Source: Saccharopolyspora elongata (GTDB lineage: Bacteria; Actinomycetota; Actinomycetes; Mycobacteriales; Pseudonocardiaceae). Taken from it: a DNA stretch of 64,000 nt. The position numbers were made by a program, and so were the translations under genes. Positions 24,809 to 33,652 of this stretch are shown here, piece by piece. Numbering within the stretch: position 1 is the stretch's first letter; every line of letters begins with the position of its first letter. Where the stretch lies: the NCBI RefSeq assembly GCF_004348985.1, contig NZ_SMKW01000015.1:62001-126000 (forward strand), given 5' to 3'. The notes beneath the pieces are model-generated. The model had not been told where the DNA came from. It made no database searches and was given only the letters and a program-made list of their open reading frames with translations.

Positions 24809-26500
24809 TTACGGGGCGACCGCGATGCGATCCGCCGGCGGCGGCGCCAGCCCGGCGTGCGCGCCCAGGTAGCCGACGAGCGCGTCGAGGTCCATCGGTC
24901 CACCGGCGATTTCCGTTCCCCCGGCGAACTCGGTGAACCCGTCCCCGCCGGAGGCGAGGAAGTTGTTCACCGACACCCGGTAGGGCGCGTTCGGGTCGAC
25001 CGGCTTGCCCGCGATGGTGATGCCGGAGACCTTCGAACCGACGGGCGCGGACGCGGAGTAGGTGTAGCGCAGCGTCGAGGAGACCTGCAGGATCCGCGTC
25101 GCGTTCGGCTGCCACTGCTGTTCCAGGACGTTCTTCAGCTGCGCCCCGGTCAGCGTCATCGTCTGCATGACGTTGCCGAAGGGCTGCACCGCGTAGGCCT
25201 CTCCGTAGGTGACCACCCCGTCACCCTCGCCCTCCGGCGAGGAGGCGTGCACCAGGTCCGTCCTGATCCCGCCCGGGTTGGTGATCGCCACCTGCGCGCC
25301 GTTGCCGGTGGTGGCCTCCAGCTGCGCGTCGGCGAGCACGTCGCCGAGCGCGGACTCGCCGGAGGGCACGGGCTCCCGCAGCAGATCCGCGGTGATCGTG
25401 CCGACCTGGCGGTTCGCGATGGGCTTGGCCTTCCCGGCGGCCTCGTCGATCAGCTTCTGCGCGGCGGGGTCCGGCGGCACGTCGCGGGTGACGATCTCGT
25501 TGTGCGCCTTCGTCGCCGGTCGCACGACGTCCTTGGTCCGCCGGTCGACGCTCAGGTCCGCCACCGACAGCAGCCGGCCGTAGGAGCCGCCCTGCAGCAC
25601 GGTGCGCGGGTTGCCCGCCGGGTCGTCGACCACGCAGTTGTACTGCTGGTGGCTGTGCCCGGTGAAGATCAGGTCGACCTTCGGCGAGGCGTTGGCGGCG
25701 ATTTCCGTCGCTGGACCCGGCGGCACCCGGCAGTCGTCCGGTCCGCCGCCCTCGGTGTTGTCGCCCTGGTGCAGCAGCACCACCTGGGCCTTCACCCCGG
25801 CGCTGTCCAGCAGGTCCGCCGTGCGGTCGATGGCCTCGACCTCGTCGCCGAACTTCAGGCCCTTGATCGCCTCGGGCGTGACCATCGCCGGCAGGTCTTC
25901 CAGCGTCACGCCGATGATCCCGATCAGCACCCCGCCGACGCGTTCGACGCTGAACGGTGCCAGGGCGGGCCGGCCGTCGTCGAAGGCGACGTTCGCGCCG
26001 AGGTACGGGAAGTCGGCCCCGCCGTAGGAATCGCGGAACTGGCACCCGTCGGCCGGGTGGCAGCCGCCGGACTGGACGCGCTGGAGCTCGGCGTAGCCCT
26101 CGTCGAACTCGTGGTTGCCGACGACCGCCGCGGCGACCCCGAGCTCGTTGAGGAACTCGACGGTCGGCTCGTCGTGGAACAGCGCCGAGTTCACCGGCGA
26201 CGCGCCGATGTTGTCGCCCGCCGAGAGCACCAGCGAGTTGCTCTTCTCGGCGCGCAGCCGGGCGACGTGGGTGGCCAGGAACGCGGCGCCACCGGCGTCG
26301 ACCGTGCCGCCGTCGGGCAACGTCACCTTCCCGGACGAACCGGCCGGCGGCTCCAGGTTGCCGTGCAGGTCGTTGAACGCGATCAGCCGGACCTCCGTCG
26401 TGGGCTCCGGCTGGGCGTTCGCCGCCACCGGCAACGCCGCGGCGACCAGCGCCACCGTCCCGATCGCCGCGATGCGGCGGCCAACCCGATATCGTCTCAC
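24809..26500 (-). CDS. Secreted 5'-nucleotidase/2',3'-cyclic phosphodiesterase family protein
   Basis: This 563-residue exported metallophosphoesterase has a signal peptide (RRIAAIGTVALVAAALPVAANAQ). Dimetal motifs are FNDLHGNLEPP (D-x-H, residue 43), SAGDNIGASP (GD), VVGNHEFDEG (GNHE) and TGHSHQQYN (GHxH). The C-terminal substrate domain includes ITNPGGIRTDLV, YGEAYAVQPFGN and SVNNFLASGGDGF. It should strip phosphate from extracellular nucleotides for salvage. The GTG start follows GGAGGAG. No C-terminal sortase motif or membrane anchor is seen, so it is probably released. Confidence 0.93.
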   Translation of the reverse strand: MRRYRVGRRIAAIGTVALVAAALPVAANAQPEPTTEVRLIAFNDLHGNLEPPAGSSGKVTLPDGGTVDAGGAAFLATHVARLRAEKSNSLVLSAGDNIGASPVNSALFHDEPTVEFLNELGVAAAVVGNHEFDEGYAELQRVQSGGCHPADGCQFRDSYGGADFPYLGANVAFDDGRPALAPFSVERVGGVLIGIIGVTLEDLPAMVTPEAIKGLKFGDEVEAIDRTADLLDSAGVKAQVVLLHQGDNTEGGGPDDCRVPPGPATEIAANASPKVDLIFTGHSHQQYNCVVDDPAGNPRTVLQGGSYGRLLSVADLSVDRRTKDVVRPATKAHNEIVTRDVPPDPAAQKLIDEAAGKAKPIANRQVGTITADLLREPVPSGESALGDVLADAQLEATTGNGAQVAITNPGGIRTDLVHASSPEGEGDGVVTYGEAYAVQPFGNVMQTMTLTGAQLKNVLEQQWQPNATRILQVSSTLRYTYSASAPVGSKVSGITIAGKPVDPNAPYRVSVNNFLASGGDGFTEFAGGTEIAGGPMDLDALVGYLGAHAGLAPPPADRIAVAP

Positions 26501-26552
26501 TGGCTCTCCTCCGGTTTCCTGCTCTTGCGGCGTCCGTCGTCCGGTCCGCCGG

Positions 26553-28826
26553 TCAGCGTTCCCGGTGCAGGCCCCTGCTGATGCCCGCCGCGACGGTCGT
26601 CGCCAGCGTCCAGCCGACGGCCACGAGGACGACGGTCACCCACTGCGAAGCGCCGCGGGCCTGCCACATGTCGTCCTGGCCGAGGGTCACCACCGGCAGC
26701 ATTTGGTCCAATGTGTACAGCAGCGGGTTCCACACCGGATGGTCCTGTTCGTTGATCGGGATCAGCGGGTGGACGGCGAACCAGGCCGTGCCGGCGGTCG
26801 CGAACAGCAGCATCCAGGCCAGCGCCCGCAGCGGGCGGTAGCCGTAGCCGACGGTGATCCGCTGCAGCAGGCTCCACAACCGCACCGTCCACCGCAGCCC
26901 GGGCCGGGTGGTGGCGCTGGTCGCCGCGTAGCGGTGGCGCTGCTTCTCGATGAGCGCCGTGACGGCGTGCTCTTCCAGGCCGTTGGCGCGGAACACCTTG
27001 GCGATCTGGTCGTACGGACCCGGCTGGTAGGCGCCGCCGGAGGTGGCCCGCAGCCAGCCCAGCCGCTCCTGCACCCGGTCCTGGTCGGTGAGCTCGAAGG
27101 ACTCGGAGAAGTTCTCGTAGCCGAAGTCCTCGAAGTCGAGCCCTCCCCTGGCCGACCAGAGCACGGCGTTGTCGGCGAGCAGCTCGCACCGCGCCTGCCG
27201 CAACGTGATCCGCCCCTGCGGCGCGCTGTGCGGGAGCAGCGTCAGCTCCTGCGCCACCACGCCGAAGGCGTTGAGCGCCGCCGGGGAGAAGCCGTCGCCG
27301 AGCTCGCAGCCCCAGAAGTTGAGGTGCCGGCCGATCGTGGCCCAGCGCAGCTCCACCGCGCCCTCCGCGCGGAACGTTCGCGAGCCCTCGGCGCACACCA
27401 GGTCGCGTTCGATCTGGGCCGCGCGCAGGTCCAGCGACGCCTTGTAGCCCTTGCGGTGCTGGTGCCAGGCGGGCTTGGTCAGCCGCGCCGACCGCAGGTC
27501 GACGTTCGCGCCGACCCGCACGCCCTGCAGCTGCAGCGACCCGATGATCTCGGCCTCGCGGCATTCCAGGTTGCTGCCCACCACCGCCCGGCTGGCCCGC
27601 AGGACGTCGGTGCGCGGCCCAACCAGCTTCGCGTTGTTGAACTGGATGCTGCCGTTGACCGTGACGTCGGTCATCCGGAACTGGCCTCGCACGACGACGT
27701 TGCGGGCGTCGAGGTTGCCGAAGATCTGCATGCCGTCGAGGTGCGCCGCGCGCAGCGGCTGCTCCACCGAGGCGGCGGGCGGGCGCAGCCAGCGCAGATC
27801 GATCTGCGCGCCCGCCATCCGCAGGTCGCCGCCGACTGTGGCGCTGACCAGCCGGAGGGTTCCGCCGCTGCGGAAGTTCTGGTCGAACTGGATGTCACCG
27901 CGGATGTCGGCGCGGTCGGCGACCAGGGTGGCGGCCGGGTCGTCGTGCTGGGAGTCGCCGCGGCGCGGCGGCTGAACGCCCGGTTCGAGCAGCGCGTTCC
28001 GGAGCCGCAGGTCACCGGCGATGCGCGCGCTCGGCAGCATGAGCCGGCCGGCGGCGGTGAACGCCCGGTCGGTGTTCCGGTCGACGTCGAACCGCAGCGA
28101 GCCGCCGATCTGGATGCCGGTGGCGTTGAGCGCGTTCCGGCCGCGGTTGCGCAGGGTTCCGCCGGAGAGCGTCAGGTTCCCGCCCACCTGCGCGCCGGGG
28201 ATGCGGATCTCGCCCGCGACCTGCAGGCGGATGCCCAGCAGCGCGCCGGAGACCTTGAGCCGGTCGCCGTAGATCGCGCGCCGCCCGGGATTGCGCAGCT
28301 CGCTGTCGTTGAGCAGCAGCGAGCCGCCGAGATCGGCGTCGGCCAGGTCCACGATGCCGCCGATGCTCCGGCACCGGCGGAGCACGGTGTCGTTGCTGAC
28401 CGAGAGGTTGCGCGCGTTGATCCCGGGGAACCGGCAGTTCCACATCACCAGCCCGGCCAGCCGGGCCTGCCGCAGGTCCGGGGCCGTCTCGAACCGGCAG
28501 CCGACGAACTCCAGCAGGTAGGGCAGGTCGGCGTTGCGCAGCTCGACCCGGCCGGTGAGCAGCGCGTTCTCGACCGCGATCACCAGCGGCTGGGCGCCGC
28601 GCCGGTTGAACAACCGCCAGCCGCCCTCCTCCAGGGAGTCGATCAGCCGACGGGTGAAGTACTCGCCGCGGATCACCCGCTCCGCGGGTTCGACCTGGCC
28701 GTTTCCCTCGCCCGGCACGGGCTCGTCGGCGGGCTGAGCCGGCGCCCTGCTGGGCCTGAGCAGCTCGTCGAAGCGCCGCTCGGCGGCGGTCTGCGGTCCA
28801 CCGTTGTCCCACGGTCTGCCCGGCAC
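26553..28826 (-). CDS. Large beta-helix-like repeat protein with C-terminal membrane domain
   Basis: About 757 residues, function unknown. Residues roughly 60-530 are degenerate repeats of 20-24 residues with alternating small/hydrophobic positions (GDLRMAGAQI, GNLTLSGGTL, GSLQLQGVRV, ANVDLRSARL), suggesting a right-handed beta-helix or bactofilin-like solenoid. A helical linker follows (YDQIAKVFRANGLEEHAVTALIEKQRHRY), then a membrane part: ALAWMLLFATAGTAWFAV, a re-entrant-looking LLYTLDQMLPVVTLGQ, and WVTVVLVAVGWTLATTVAAG, an arrangement like a two-helix channel. There is no signal peptide. The GTG at 28826 has GGAGAG upstream; a GTG at 28928 lacks one. Homologues are sometimes labelled membrane-associated oxidoreductase, but I see no redox motif. 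Confidence 0.7.
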   Translation of the reverse strand: MPGRPWDNGGPQTAAERRFDELLRPSRAPAQPADEPVPGEGNGQVEPAERVIRGEYFTRRLIDSLEEGGWRLFNRRGAQPLVIAVENALLTGRVELRNADLPYLLEFVGCRFETAPDLRQARLAGLVMWNCRFPGINARNLSVSNDTVLRRCRSIGGIVDLADADLGGSLLLNDSELRNPGRRAIYGDRLKVSGALLGIRLQVAGEIRIPGAQVGGNLTLSGGTLRNRGRNALNATGIQIGGSLRFDVDRNTDRAFTAAGRLMLPSARIAGDLRLRNALLEPGVQPPRRGDSQHDDPAATLVADRADIRGDIQFDQNFRSGGTLRLVSATVGGDLRMAGAQIDLRWLRPPAASVEQPLRAAHLDGMQIFGNLDARNVVVRGQFRMTDVTVNGSIQFNNAKLVGPRTDVLRASRAVVGSNLECREAEIIGSLQLQGVRVGANVDLRSARLTKPAWHQHRKGYKASLDLRAAQIERDLVCAEGSRTFRAEGAVELRWATIGRHLNFWGCELGDGFSPAALNAFGVVAQELTLLPHSAPQGRITLRQARCELLADNAVLWSARGGLDFEDFGYENFSESFELTDQDRVQERLGWLRATSGGAYQPGPYDQIAKVFRANGLEEHAVTALIEKQRHRYAATSATTRPGLRWTVRLWSLLQRITVGYGYRPLRALAWMLLFATAGTAWFAVHPLIPINEQDHPVWNPLLYTLDQMLPVVTLGQDDMWQARGASQWVTVVLVAVGWTLATTVAAGISRGLHRER

Positions 28827-29045
28827 GGCGTGCTCTCCATCGCTGTCGAACCAAGTGATCCACACGCACCGTAGCCGATTGGCCACCGCGACAACGCGAC
28901 TTTCGGCCGGACGCCGCATCGGGTCCACAATGGATCGTGCGGATTTCTGAGATCAACGTCACGACGGTCCGATCGGGGGCGGACCCCGATCCGGTGATCT
29001 GGAATGCTGCGCCCGCCGTAGGACGAAACGTCAGGGAGGACGCCG

Positions 29046-29309
29046 ATGGGCATCATCAGCTGGATCGTGCTGGGACTGATCGCGGGCGGGATCGCCAAGG
29101 CGCTCATGCCGGGACGGGACCCGGGCGGCTGCATCGTCACGATCCTGCTCGGCGTCGCGGGCGCCTTCGTGGGCGGCTGGGTCGGCAAGACCCTCTTCCA
29201 CGTCGAGCTCGGCACGTTCTTCGACCTGCGCACCTGGGGACTTGCGGTGCTGGGAGCACTGATCCTGCTCGTCGGCTACCGCCTGATCTTCGGCAAGCCC
29301 CGGAGCTGA
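29046..29309 (+). CDS. GlsB/YeaQ/YmgE family small membrane protein (second)
   Basis: An 87-residue protein with three membrane segments (IISWIVLGLIAGGIAKALMPG, GGCIVTILLGVAGAFVGGWVG, WGLAVLGALILLVGYRLIFG), paralogous to the protein at 23509. GGGAGG precedes the ATG. It is divergent from the beta-helix membrane protein. General-stress induction is expected for the family. Confidence 0.9.
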   Translation: MGIISWIVLGLIAGGIAKALMPGRDPGGCIVTILLGVAGAFVGGWVGKTLFHVELGTFFDLRTWGLAVLGALILLVGYRLIFGKPRS

Positions 29310-29344
29310 GCCCCCCACCCGAACGCGGCGCCGGAGTGCATCAG

Positions 29345-29394
29345 TCCGCAATTTCCATTGAAATCGAAGGTTCAATTTCAATGGAAATTGCGGA
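29345..29394. repeat. Perfect 20-bp inverted repeat with 10-bp spacer
   Basis: TCCGCAATTTCCATTGAAAT (29345-29364) is repeated perfectly inverted at 29375-29394. Each arm itself has ATTTC-N4-GAAAT, the same plan as the GATTTCGCGCGAAATC elements but with a CATT/AATG core. It is strikingly AT-rich for this genome and lies between convergent genes, upstream of a separate terminator. Confidence 0.9.
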
Positions 29395-29491
29395 GCACCG
29401 AGAACGGATCAGACCCAGTGGCTCGGCACGACGCGCCACCCCCTGGTCGACGGGGCGGAGGAAGCCCCGGCGATGAGCTCCTGAACATGCG

Positions 29492-29533
29492 CGAAGGGCG
29501 TCTTCGGGCGGATGTGCCCGAAGACGCCCTTCG
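29492..29533. terminator. Terminator beyond tctA
   Basis: An 18-bp perfect stem (CGAAGGGCGTCTTCGGGC and its complement) with a six-base loop, 10 bases past the tctA stop and on the convergent side of the GlsB-like gene. Confidence 0.88.
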
Positions 29534-29543
29534 TCCGGGTAGG

Positions 29544-31061
29544 TCAGGCGTCGACCCGGTCCGCCGGTTCCGCCGGTTTCGGCGTGCGGCGGACGAGGCG
29601 GCCCCACAGCGGGTACGTGAGCAGGATCGCGATGATCACGTAGACCACGATCGCCAGCGGCGAGTTCACCAGGCCCGTCAGGTCACCGTCGCTGATCTGC
29701 AGCGCCCGGCGCATCTGCAGCTCCGCGGTCGGGCCCAGGATGACGCCGATGATCGCCGGCAGCACCGGCAGGCCGAAGCGGCGCATCGCGAAGCCGATCG
29801 CCCCGATGATGAACAGCAGCACCAGATCCATTGCCTCGCCACCGATCGCGTACGCACCGACGCTGGCGAAGAACAGGATGCCCGCGTACAGGTACGGCCG
29901 CGGGATCTGCAGCAGCTTCGCCCACACCGGCGCCAGCGGCAGGTTGATCACCAGCAGCAGCGCCAGGCCGACGAACATGCTCGCGATCAGCGCCCACACC
30001 AGGTCCGATTCGCGCTGGAACAGCAGCGGACCGGGCTGGATGCCGTACTGCTGGAACGCCGCCAGCATCACCGCGGCCACCGAGGTGGTCGGCAGGCCGA
30101 GGGTGAGCATCGTGACCATGGTGCCCGCCGCGCTGGACGTCGAGGTGGCCTCCGGGCCGGCGACGCCCTCGATCGCGCCCTTGCTGCCCCACGTGCCCTT
30201 GCGGCGGCCCAGCTGCCGCTCGACGGTGTAGGACAGGAAGGTCGGCACCTCGGCGCCCCCGACCGGGATCGCGCCGAACGGGAAACCGATCAGCGGGCCG
30301 CGCAGCCAGGGCTTCCACGCCCGCCCGAGGTCCTGCCGGGACATCCACGGCCGGCCGACCGGGATCGGCTTCTCCTGGGTGTGGCGCAGGTGCGCGGCGA
30401 CCCACAGCGACTCGCCGACCGCGAAGAGGCCGACCGCGACGAGCACCACGTCGATGCCGTCGACCAGCTGCAGCGAACCGAACGTCAGCCGGGCCTGCCC
30501 GCTCATCTGGTCGAGCCCGACCAGCCCGATGGTCAACCCGATCAGCAGCGAGGCGAAGCCGCGGATCCGCGAGCTGCCCAGCACCGTCGAGGTCGCCACG
30601 AACGCCAGCACCATGAACGCGAAGTAGTCCGGCGCGCCGATGTCGACCGCGTAGCCCGCGATGACCGGTGCCAGCAGCACCAGCAGGATGAGGCCGACCA
30701 GGCCGCCGACGAAGTGCCCGACGGCCGCCGCCGCCAGCGCTTGCGCGCCCCGGCCGTTCTTGGCCATCTTGTTGCCTTCGATGGCCACCACCACCGCGGC
30801 GCTCTCGCCGGGGGTGTTGAGCAGGATCGACGTGGTCGATCCGCCGAACATGCCGCCGAAGTAGATGCCGGCGAACATGATGAACGCGCCGGTGGGATCC
30901 AACGCGTAGGTCACCGGCAGCAGCAGGGCCACCGCCATCGCCGGGCCGATGCCCGGCAGCACGCCGACGGCGGTGCCCAGCACCACGCCGATCGCGGCGA
31001 ACAGCAGGTGCTGCGGGGTCAGGGCGGTGGCGAAACCGCCCAGGAGGTTCGTCAGGTCCAT
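29544..31061 (-). CDS. tctA: Tripartite tricarboxylate transporter large membrane subunit
   Basis: This 505-residue protein with about 11-12 membrane segments is the channel-forming TctA subunit for sodium- or proton-coupled uptake of citrate-like or other carboxylates. Signatures are GTAVGVLPGIGPAMAVALLLPVTYAL, YFGGMFGGSTTSILLNTPGESAAVV and GLPTTSVAAVMLAAFQQYGIQPGP, the duplicated family motif. It is the last gene of tctC-tctB-tctA, four bases after tctB. No TctDE two-component system is adjacent. Confidence 0.94.
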   Translation of the reverse strand: MDLTNLLGGFATALTPQHLLFAAIGVVLGTAVGVLPGIGPAMAVALLLPVTYALDPTGAFIMFAGIYFGGMFGGSTTSILLNTPGESAAVVVAIEGNKMAKNGRGAQALAAAAVGHFVGGLVGLILLVLLAPVIAGYAVDIGAPDYFAFMVLAFVATSTVLGSSRIRGFASLLIGLTIGLVGLDQMSGQARLTFGSLQLVDGIDVVLVAVGLFAVGESLWVAAHLRHTQEKPIPVGRPWMSRQDLGRAWKPWLRGPLIGFPFGAIPVGGAEVPTFLSYTVERQLGRRKGTWGSKGAIEGVAGPEATSTSSAAGTMVTMLTLGLPTTSVAAVMLAAFQQYGIQPGPLLFQRESDLVWALIASMFVGLALLLVINLPLAPVWAKLLQIPRPYLYAGILFFASVGAYAIGGEAMDLVLLFIIGAIGFAMRRFGLPVLPAIIGVILGPTAELQMRRALQISDGDLTGLVNSPLAIVVYVIIAILLTYPLWGRLVRRTPKPAEPADRVDA

Positions 31062-31064
31062 CGG

Positions 31065-31604
31065 TTACAGCACCCCCATGAGCGGGCCACCGGGCAGCGG
31101 AACGCCGAGCAGTTCGTTGAACGCCAGCCACGTCAGCACCGAGATGGCGGCCGCGATGAGCGGGTCCCGCACCAGGTTGCGGCTGCCCAGCGCGTAGGCC
31201 GCACCCCAGAACATGATCGCGGCCGAGGCCGGGAACCCGATGATGTTGATCAGCGCCGCGTTGAGCAGGAAGAACCCGGACAGCAACAGCAGCGTGCGCC
31301 AGTCGGTCGGCGCGTCGAGGTCGACGTCTTCGCCGGCCTCGGCCTCGCCGCGGCCGCCGTGCAGCACGTCCCGCGCCAGCAGCAATGACACCAGCACCAG
31401 CAGCGAACCGACCACGACCGGCACCGCCTTCGGCCCGACCGGGCCGCGCTGCGCGAAATCGGTCGGGATCAGGGCCGCGTCGACGAGCACGAGCGCGCCC
31501 ACCGCGAGCAGCAGCACGCAGATGCCGAGCTCGGAGTGCGTGCGCCACCAGCTCTCGCGCACCGGCTCCGCCGGCGACTCCGTCTTGTCCACAGTGGAAC
31601 TCAT
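31065..31604 (-). CDS. tctB: Tripartite tricarboxylate transporter small membrane subunit
   Basis: A 179-residue protein with four hydrophobic segments (LGICVLLLAVGALVLVDAALI, AVPVVVGSLLVLVSLLLARDVL, TLLLLSGFFLLNAALINIIGFPASAAIMFWGAAYAL, LIAAAISVLTWLAFNELLGVPLP), the usual TctB plan. It begins MSSTVDKTES and overlaps the tctC stop (ATGA). It partners TctA in the membrane. Confidence 0.9.
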   Translation of the reverse strand: MSSTVDKTESPAEPVRESWWRTHSELGICVLLLAVGALVLVDAALIPTDFAQRGPVGPKAVPVVVGSLLVLVSLLLARDVLHGGRGEAEAGEDVDLDAPTDWRTLLLLSGFFLLNAALINIIGFPASAAIMFWGAAYALGSRNLVRDPLIAAAISVLTWLAFNELLGVPLPGGPLMGVL

Positions 31605-32587
31605 GCCGCCCCCAACTCCTTCAGCACCGACGCGACGCGGTCGTTCTCGGAGGCCAGGAACGCACCGAAGTCATCGCCGGTCTGGAAGGCGTCGGACCAC
31701 CCGTTGAGCTTCATGGCCTGCTGCCACTGCTCGCTGGCGTGCAGCTCGGTGAACAGCGAGATCAGCTTCTCGCGCTCCTGCTCGGTGATGCCCGGGGGCG
31801 CGACGATGCCCCGCCAGTTGGTGAAGCTGACGTCCACACCGGACTCCCGCAGGGTCGGCGCGTCGATGCCGGGCACCCGCTCCGGGCTGGTCACCGCCAG
31901 CGCCCGCAGCTCGCCGGCCGCGATCTGGTCGCGCGTCTCGCCGATCCCGGAGACGCCGAAGGCGACCTTGCTGCCGAGCACGGAGGCCATCAGCTCGCCG
32001 CCACCGTCGAACGGCACGTAGTTGACCTGCTTCGCGGACAGGCCGATGGCCTTCGCGGTCAGCATCGGCGCCAGGTGGTCCGGGCCGCCGGGCGACGAGC
32101 CGCCGCCGACCGGAACCGCGCCGGGGTCGGCCTTCCACGCCGCGATCAGCTGGGCGATGTTCTGGTACGGGGAGTCCTTGGCCACCACGATGACGTCGGA
32201 TTCCTCGGTGAGCTTCGCGATCGGCGTGGTGTTCTGCAGCGACACCGGCGAGTGGTTGGTGTAGACCGAGCCCACCACGCCCAGGCCCATCGACATCACC
32301 ATCGCGCCGTTGCCCGACTCGTTGACCAGCCGGCCCAGCCCGACCGTGCCGCCCGCGCCGGGCAGGTTGAACACCTCGGTCGGCCCGTTCAGCCCGGTGT
32401 CCTCGATCGCCTTCACCGCGGTGCGCGCCGTGATGTCGTAACCGCCACCCGGTGTGTTGGGCACCATGACCCGCAGGCCGCGGATCTGCGAGCCCGGGGC
32501 ATCGCCCCCCGAACTGACCAGGGGCGGCACCAGCAACACCAGCAGCGCCGCGCCCAGCACCGCCAGGACCACTTTCAACTTCCGCAT
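31601..32587 (-). CDS. tctC: Tripartite tricarboxylate transporter substrate-binding protein
   Basis: This 328-residue extracytoplasmic binding protein has an N-terminal hydrophobic export/anchor segment (KVVLAVLGAALLVLLVPPLVSS) without a lipobox Cys. The Bug/TctC family marks are LRVMVPNTPGGGYDITAR, NLPGAGGTVGL, FDGGGELMASVLGSKVAFGVSGIGE and WRGIVAPPGI. It captures the ligand for TctAB. Two adjacent ATGs exist (32590 and 32587); the second has GAGG at better spacing. Ligand unknown; the family covers citrate, phthalate, terephthalate and others. Confidence 0.9.
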   Translation of the reverse strand: MRKLKVVLAVLGAALLVLLVPPLVSSGGDAPGSQIRGLRVMVPNTPGGGYDITARTAVKAIEDTGLNGPTEVFNLPGAGGTVGLGRLVNESGNGAMVMSMGLGVVGSVYTNHSPVSLQNTTPIAKLTEESDVIVVAKDSPYQNIAQLIAAWKADPGAVPVGGGSSPGGPDHLAPMLTAKAIGLSAKQVNYVPFDGGGELMASVLGSKVAFGVSGIGETRDQIAAGELRALAVTSPERVPGIDAPTLRESGVDVSFTNWRGIVAPPGITEQEREKLISLFTELHASEQWQQAMKLNGWSDAFQTGDDFGAFLASENDRVASVLKELGAA

Positions 32588-33136
32588 CATCACCTCACTG
32601 TGACACCGGTCTCCTGGACCGGGTGGTGGGTGATGGTGCCGCACGGCACCACGCGGCGTCTCGCTTTAGCACCTATCGGAAGTTGTGGAAGTTCTGTCAC
32701 CGACCCGGAGGTGCGGGTTCACGGGTGGCCTCGACGTCGAAGGGCGGCGTCTCGCCGGGACCTGCGGTGATGGCGTCGTCACCCGGCGTCGCGGGAGCCG
32801 GGCACGCGGTGCCGTCCAGCCGCAAGACCGGGGCCGGGCCGAGCTGCTGCACCCCTGCCCGCAGGATGATCATCCACAGTAGACAAGAAGATGCCGGGTG
32901 TTCACCTGGATTCCGGGCTGCCGCCACGTGTTCGATCCGGTCGCGCCGAAGTGGATTCGCCCTGGTCAGGAATCGGGCGCTCGGCCGGGGATGCGCCGGG
33001 TCCGCGTATACTCCGAGCCATTGGGAAACGACGGGTCACCTGGTCCCACGGGAACCGGCACGCCACGGACTCCCGCACCGGACGACGGCGGCGTCGCGGG
33101 GCCCAGGTTTCCACGACAGCGAATGGAAGTACGCCC
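32588..33136. other. Intergenic region between divergent tctC and tatA
   Basis: About 550 bases without a supported gene. It should hold both promoters. A CCACAGTAG motif lies near 32874; I see no longer repeat or hairpin. Confidence 0.5.
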
Positions 33137-33382
33137 ATGGGTTCGCTCAGTGCCTGGCACTGGCTGATCGTGCTCGCCGCGGTCCTGCTGCTGTTCGGAT
33201 CGGCGAAGCTGCCGAAGATGGCCCGCTCGCTCGGCCAGTCCGCCCGCGTGCTCAAAGCCGAAGCGCGCGGCCTGAAGGACGACGAGAAGGCCGCAGCCGA
33301 GCGCGACCAGGACAAGCTGGACTCCGGCAAGCCCAGCCCGCAGCAGGTCGACGACAAGCAGCGCGACGACCCGAAGAGCTGA
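33137..33382 (+). CDS. tatA: Twin-arginine translocase subunit TatA/TatE
   Basis: An 81-residue protein with one N-terminal membrane helix (AWHWLIVLAAVLLLFGSAKLP), the FG hinge, an amphipathic helix (KMARSLGQSARVLKAEARGLK) and a charged acidic/basic tail. It oligomerises to form the Tat translocation pore. The ATG at 33137 follows GGAAG. The gene stands alone; TatC is not in the window. A Tat substrate is encoded at 47483. Confidence 0.92.
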   Translation: MGSLSAWHWLIVLAAVLLLFGSAKLPKMARSLGQSARVLKAEARGLKDDEKAAAERDQDKLDSGKPSPQQVDDKQRDDPKS

Positions 33383-33401
33383 CAGCCCCGCGCGAGGAGC
33401 C

Positions 33402-33437
33402 GCAGGCCCCGGCCGCCCACGGCGACCGGGGCCTTGC
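33402..33437 (+). terminator. tatA terminator
   Basis: GGCCCCGG and CCGGGGCC form the core of a stem with imperfect GC/CG extensions, 20 bases past the tatA stop. Confidence 0.6.
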
Positions 33438-33652
33438 CGCGCCGGGACTCGGTCGCATCCGCGAAGGCTGGCCGTACCCAAAGGATAAATTTCATTCAAT
33501 ACTGAAGATATCGACTACATCGATCCCTCGGAGGAGCTTCGCTTCATCGCTCCGGGACAGCCCGTGCCGCGATCACCCGGAATCATCAGCACCATCCACA
33601 AGGGACAGTGGCTCGAGGTAAGCGACGGCGGACCGCGCCGGTTCGCCTTGCG

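Noticed and set aside
26115-28874. Long plus-strand frames opposite the beta-helix protein and 5'-nucleotidase
   Set aside because: Antisense mirrors with Arg/Pro/Ala-rich translations and no recognisable domain.
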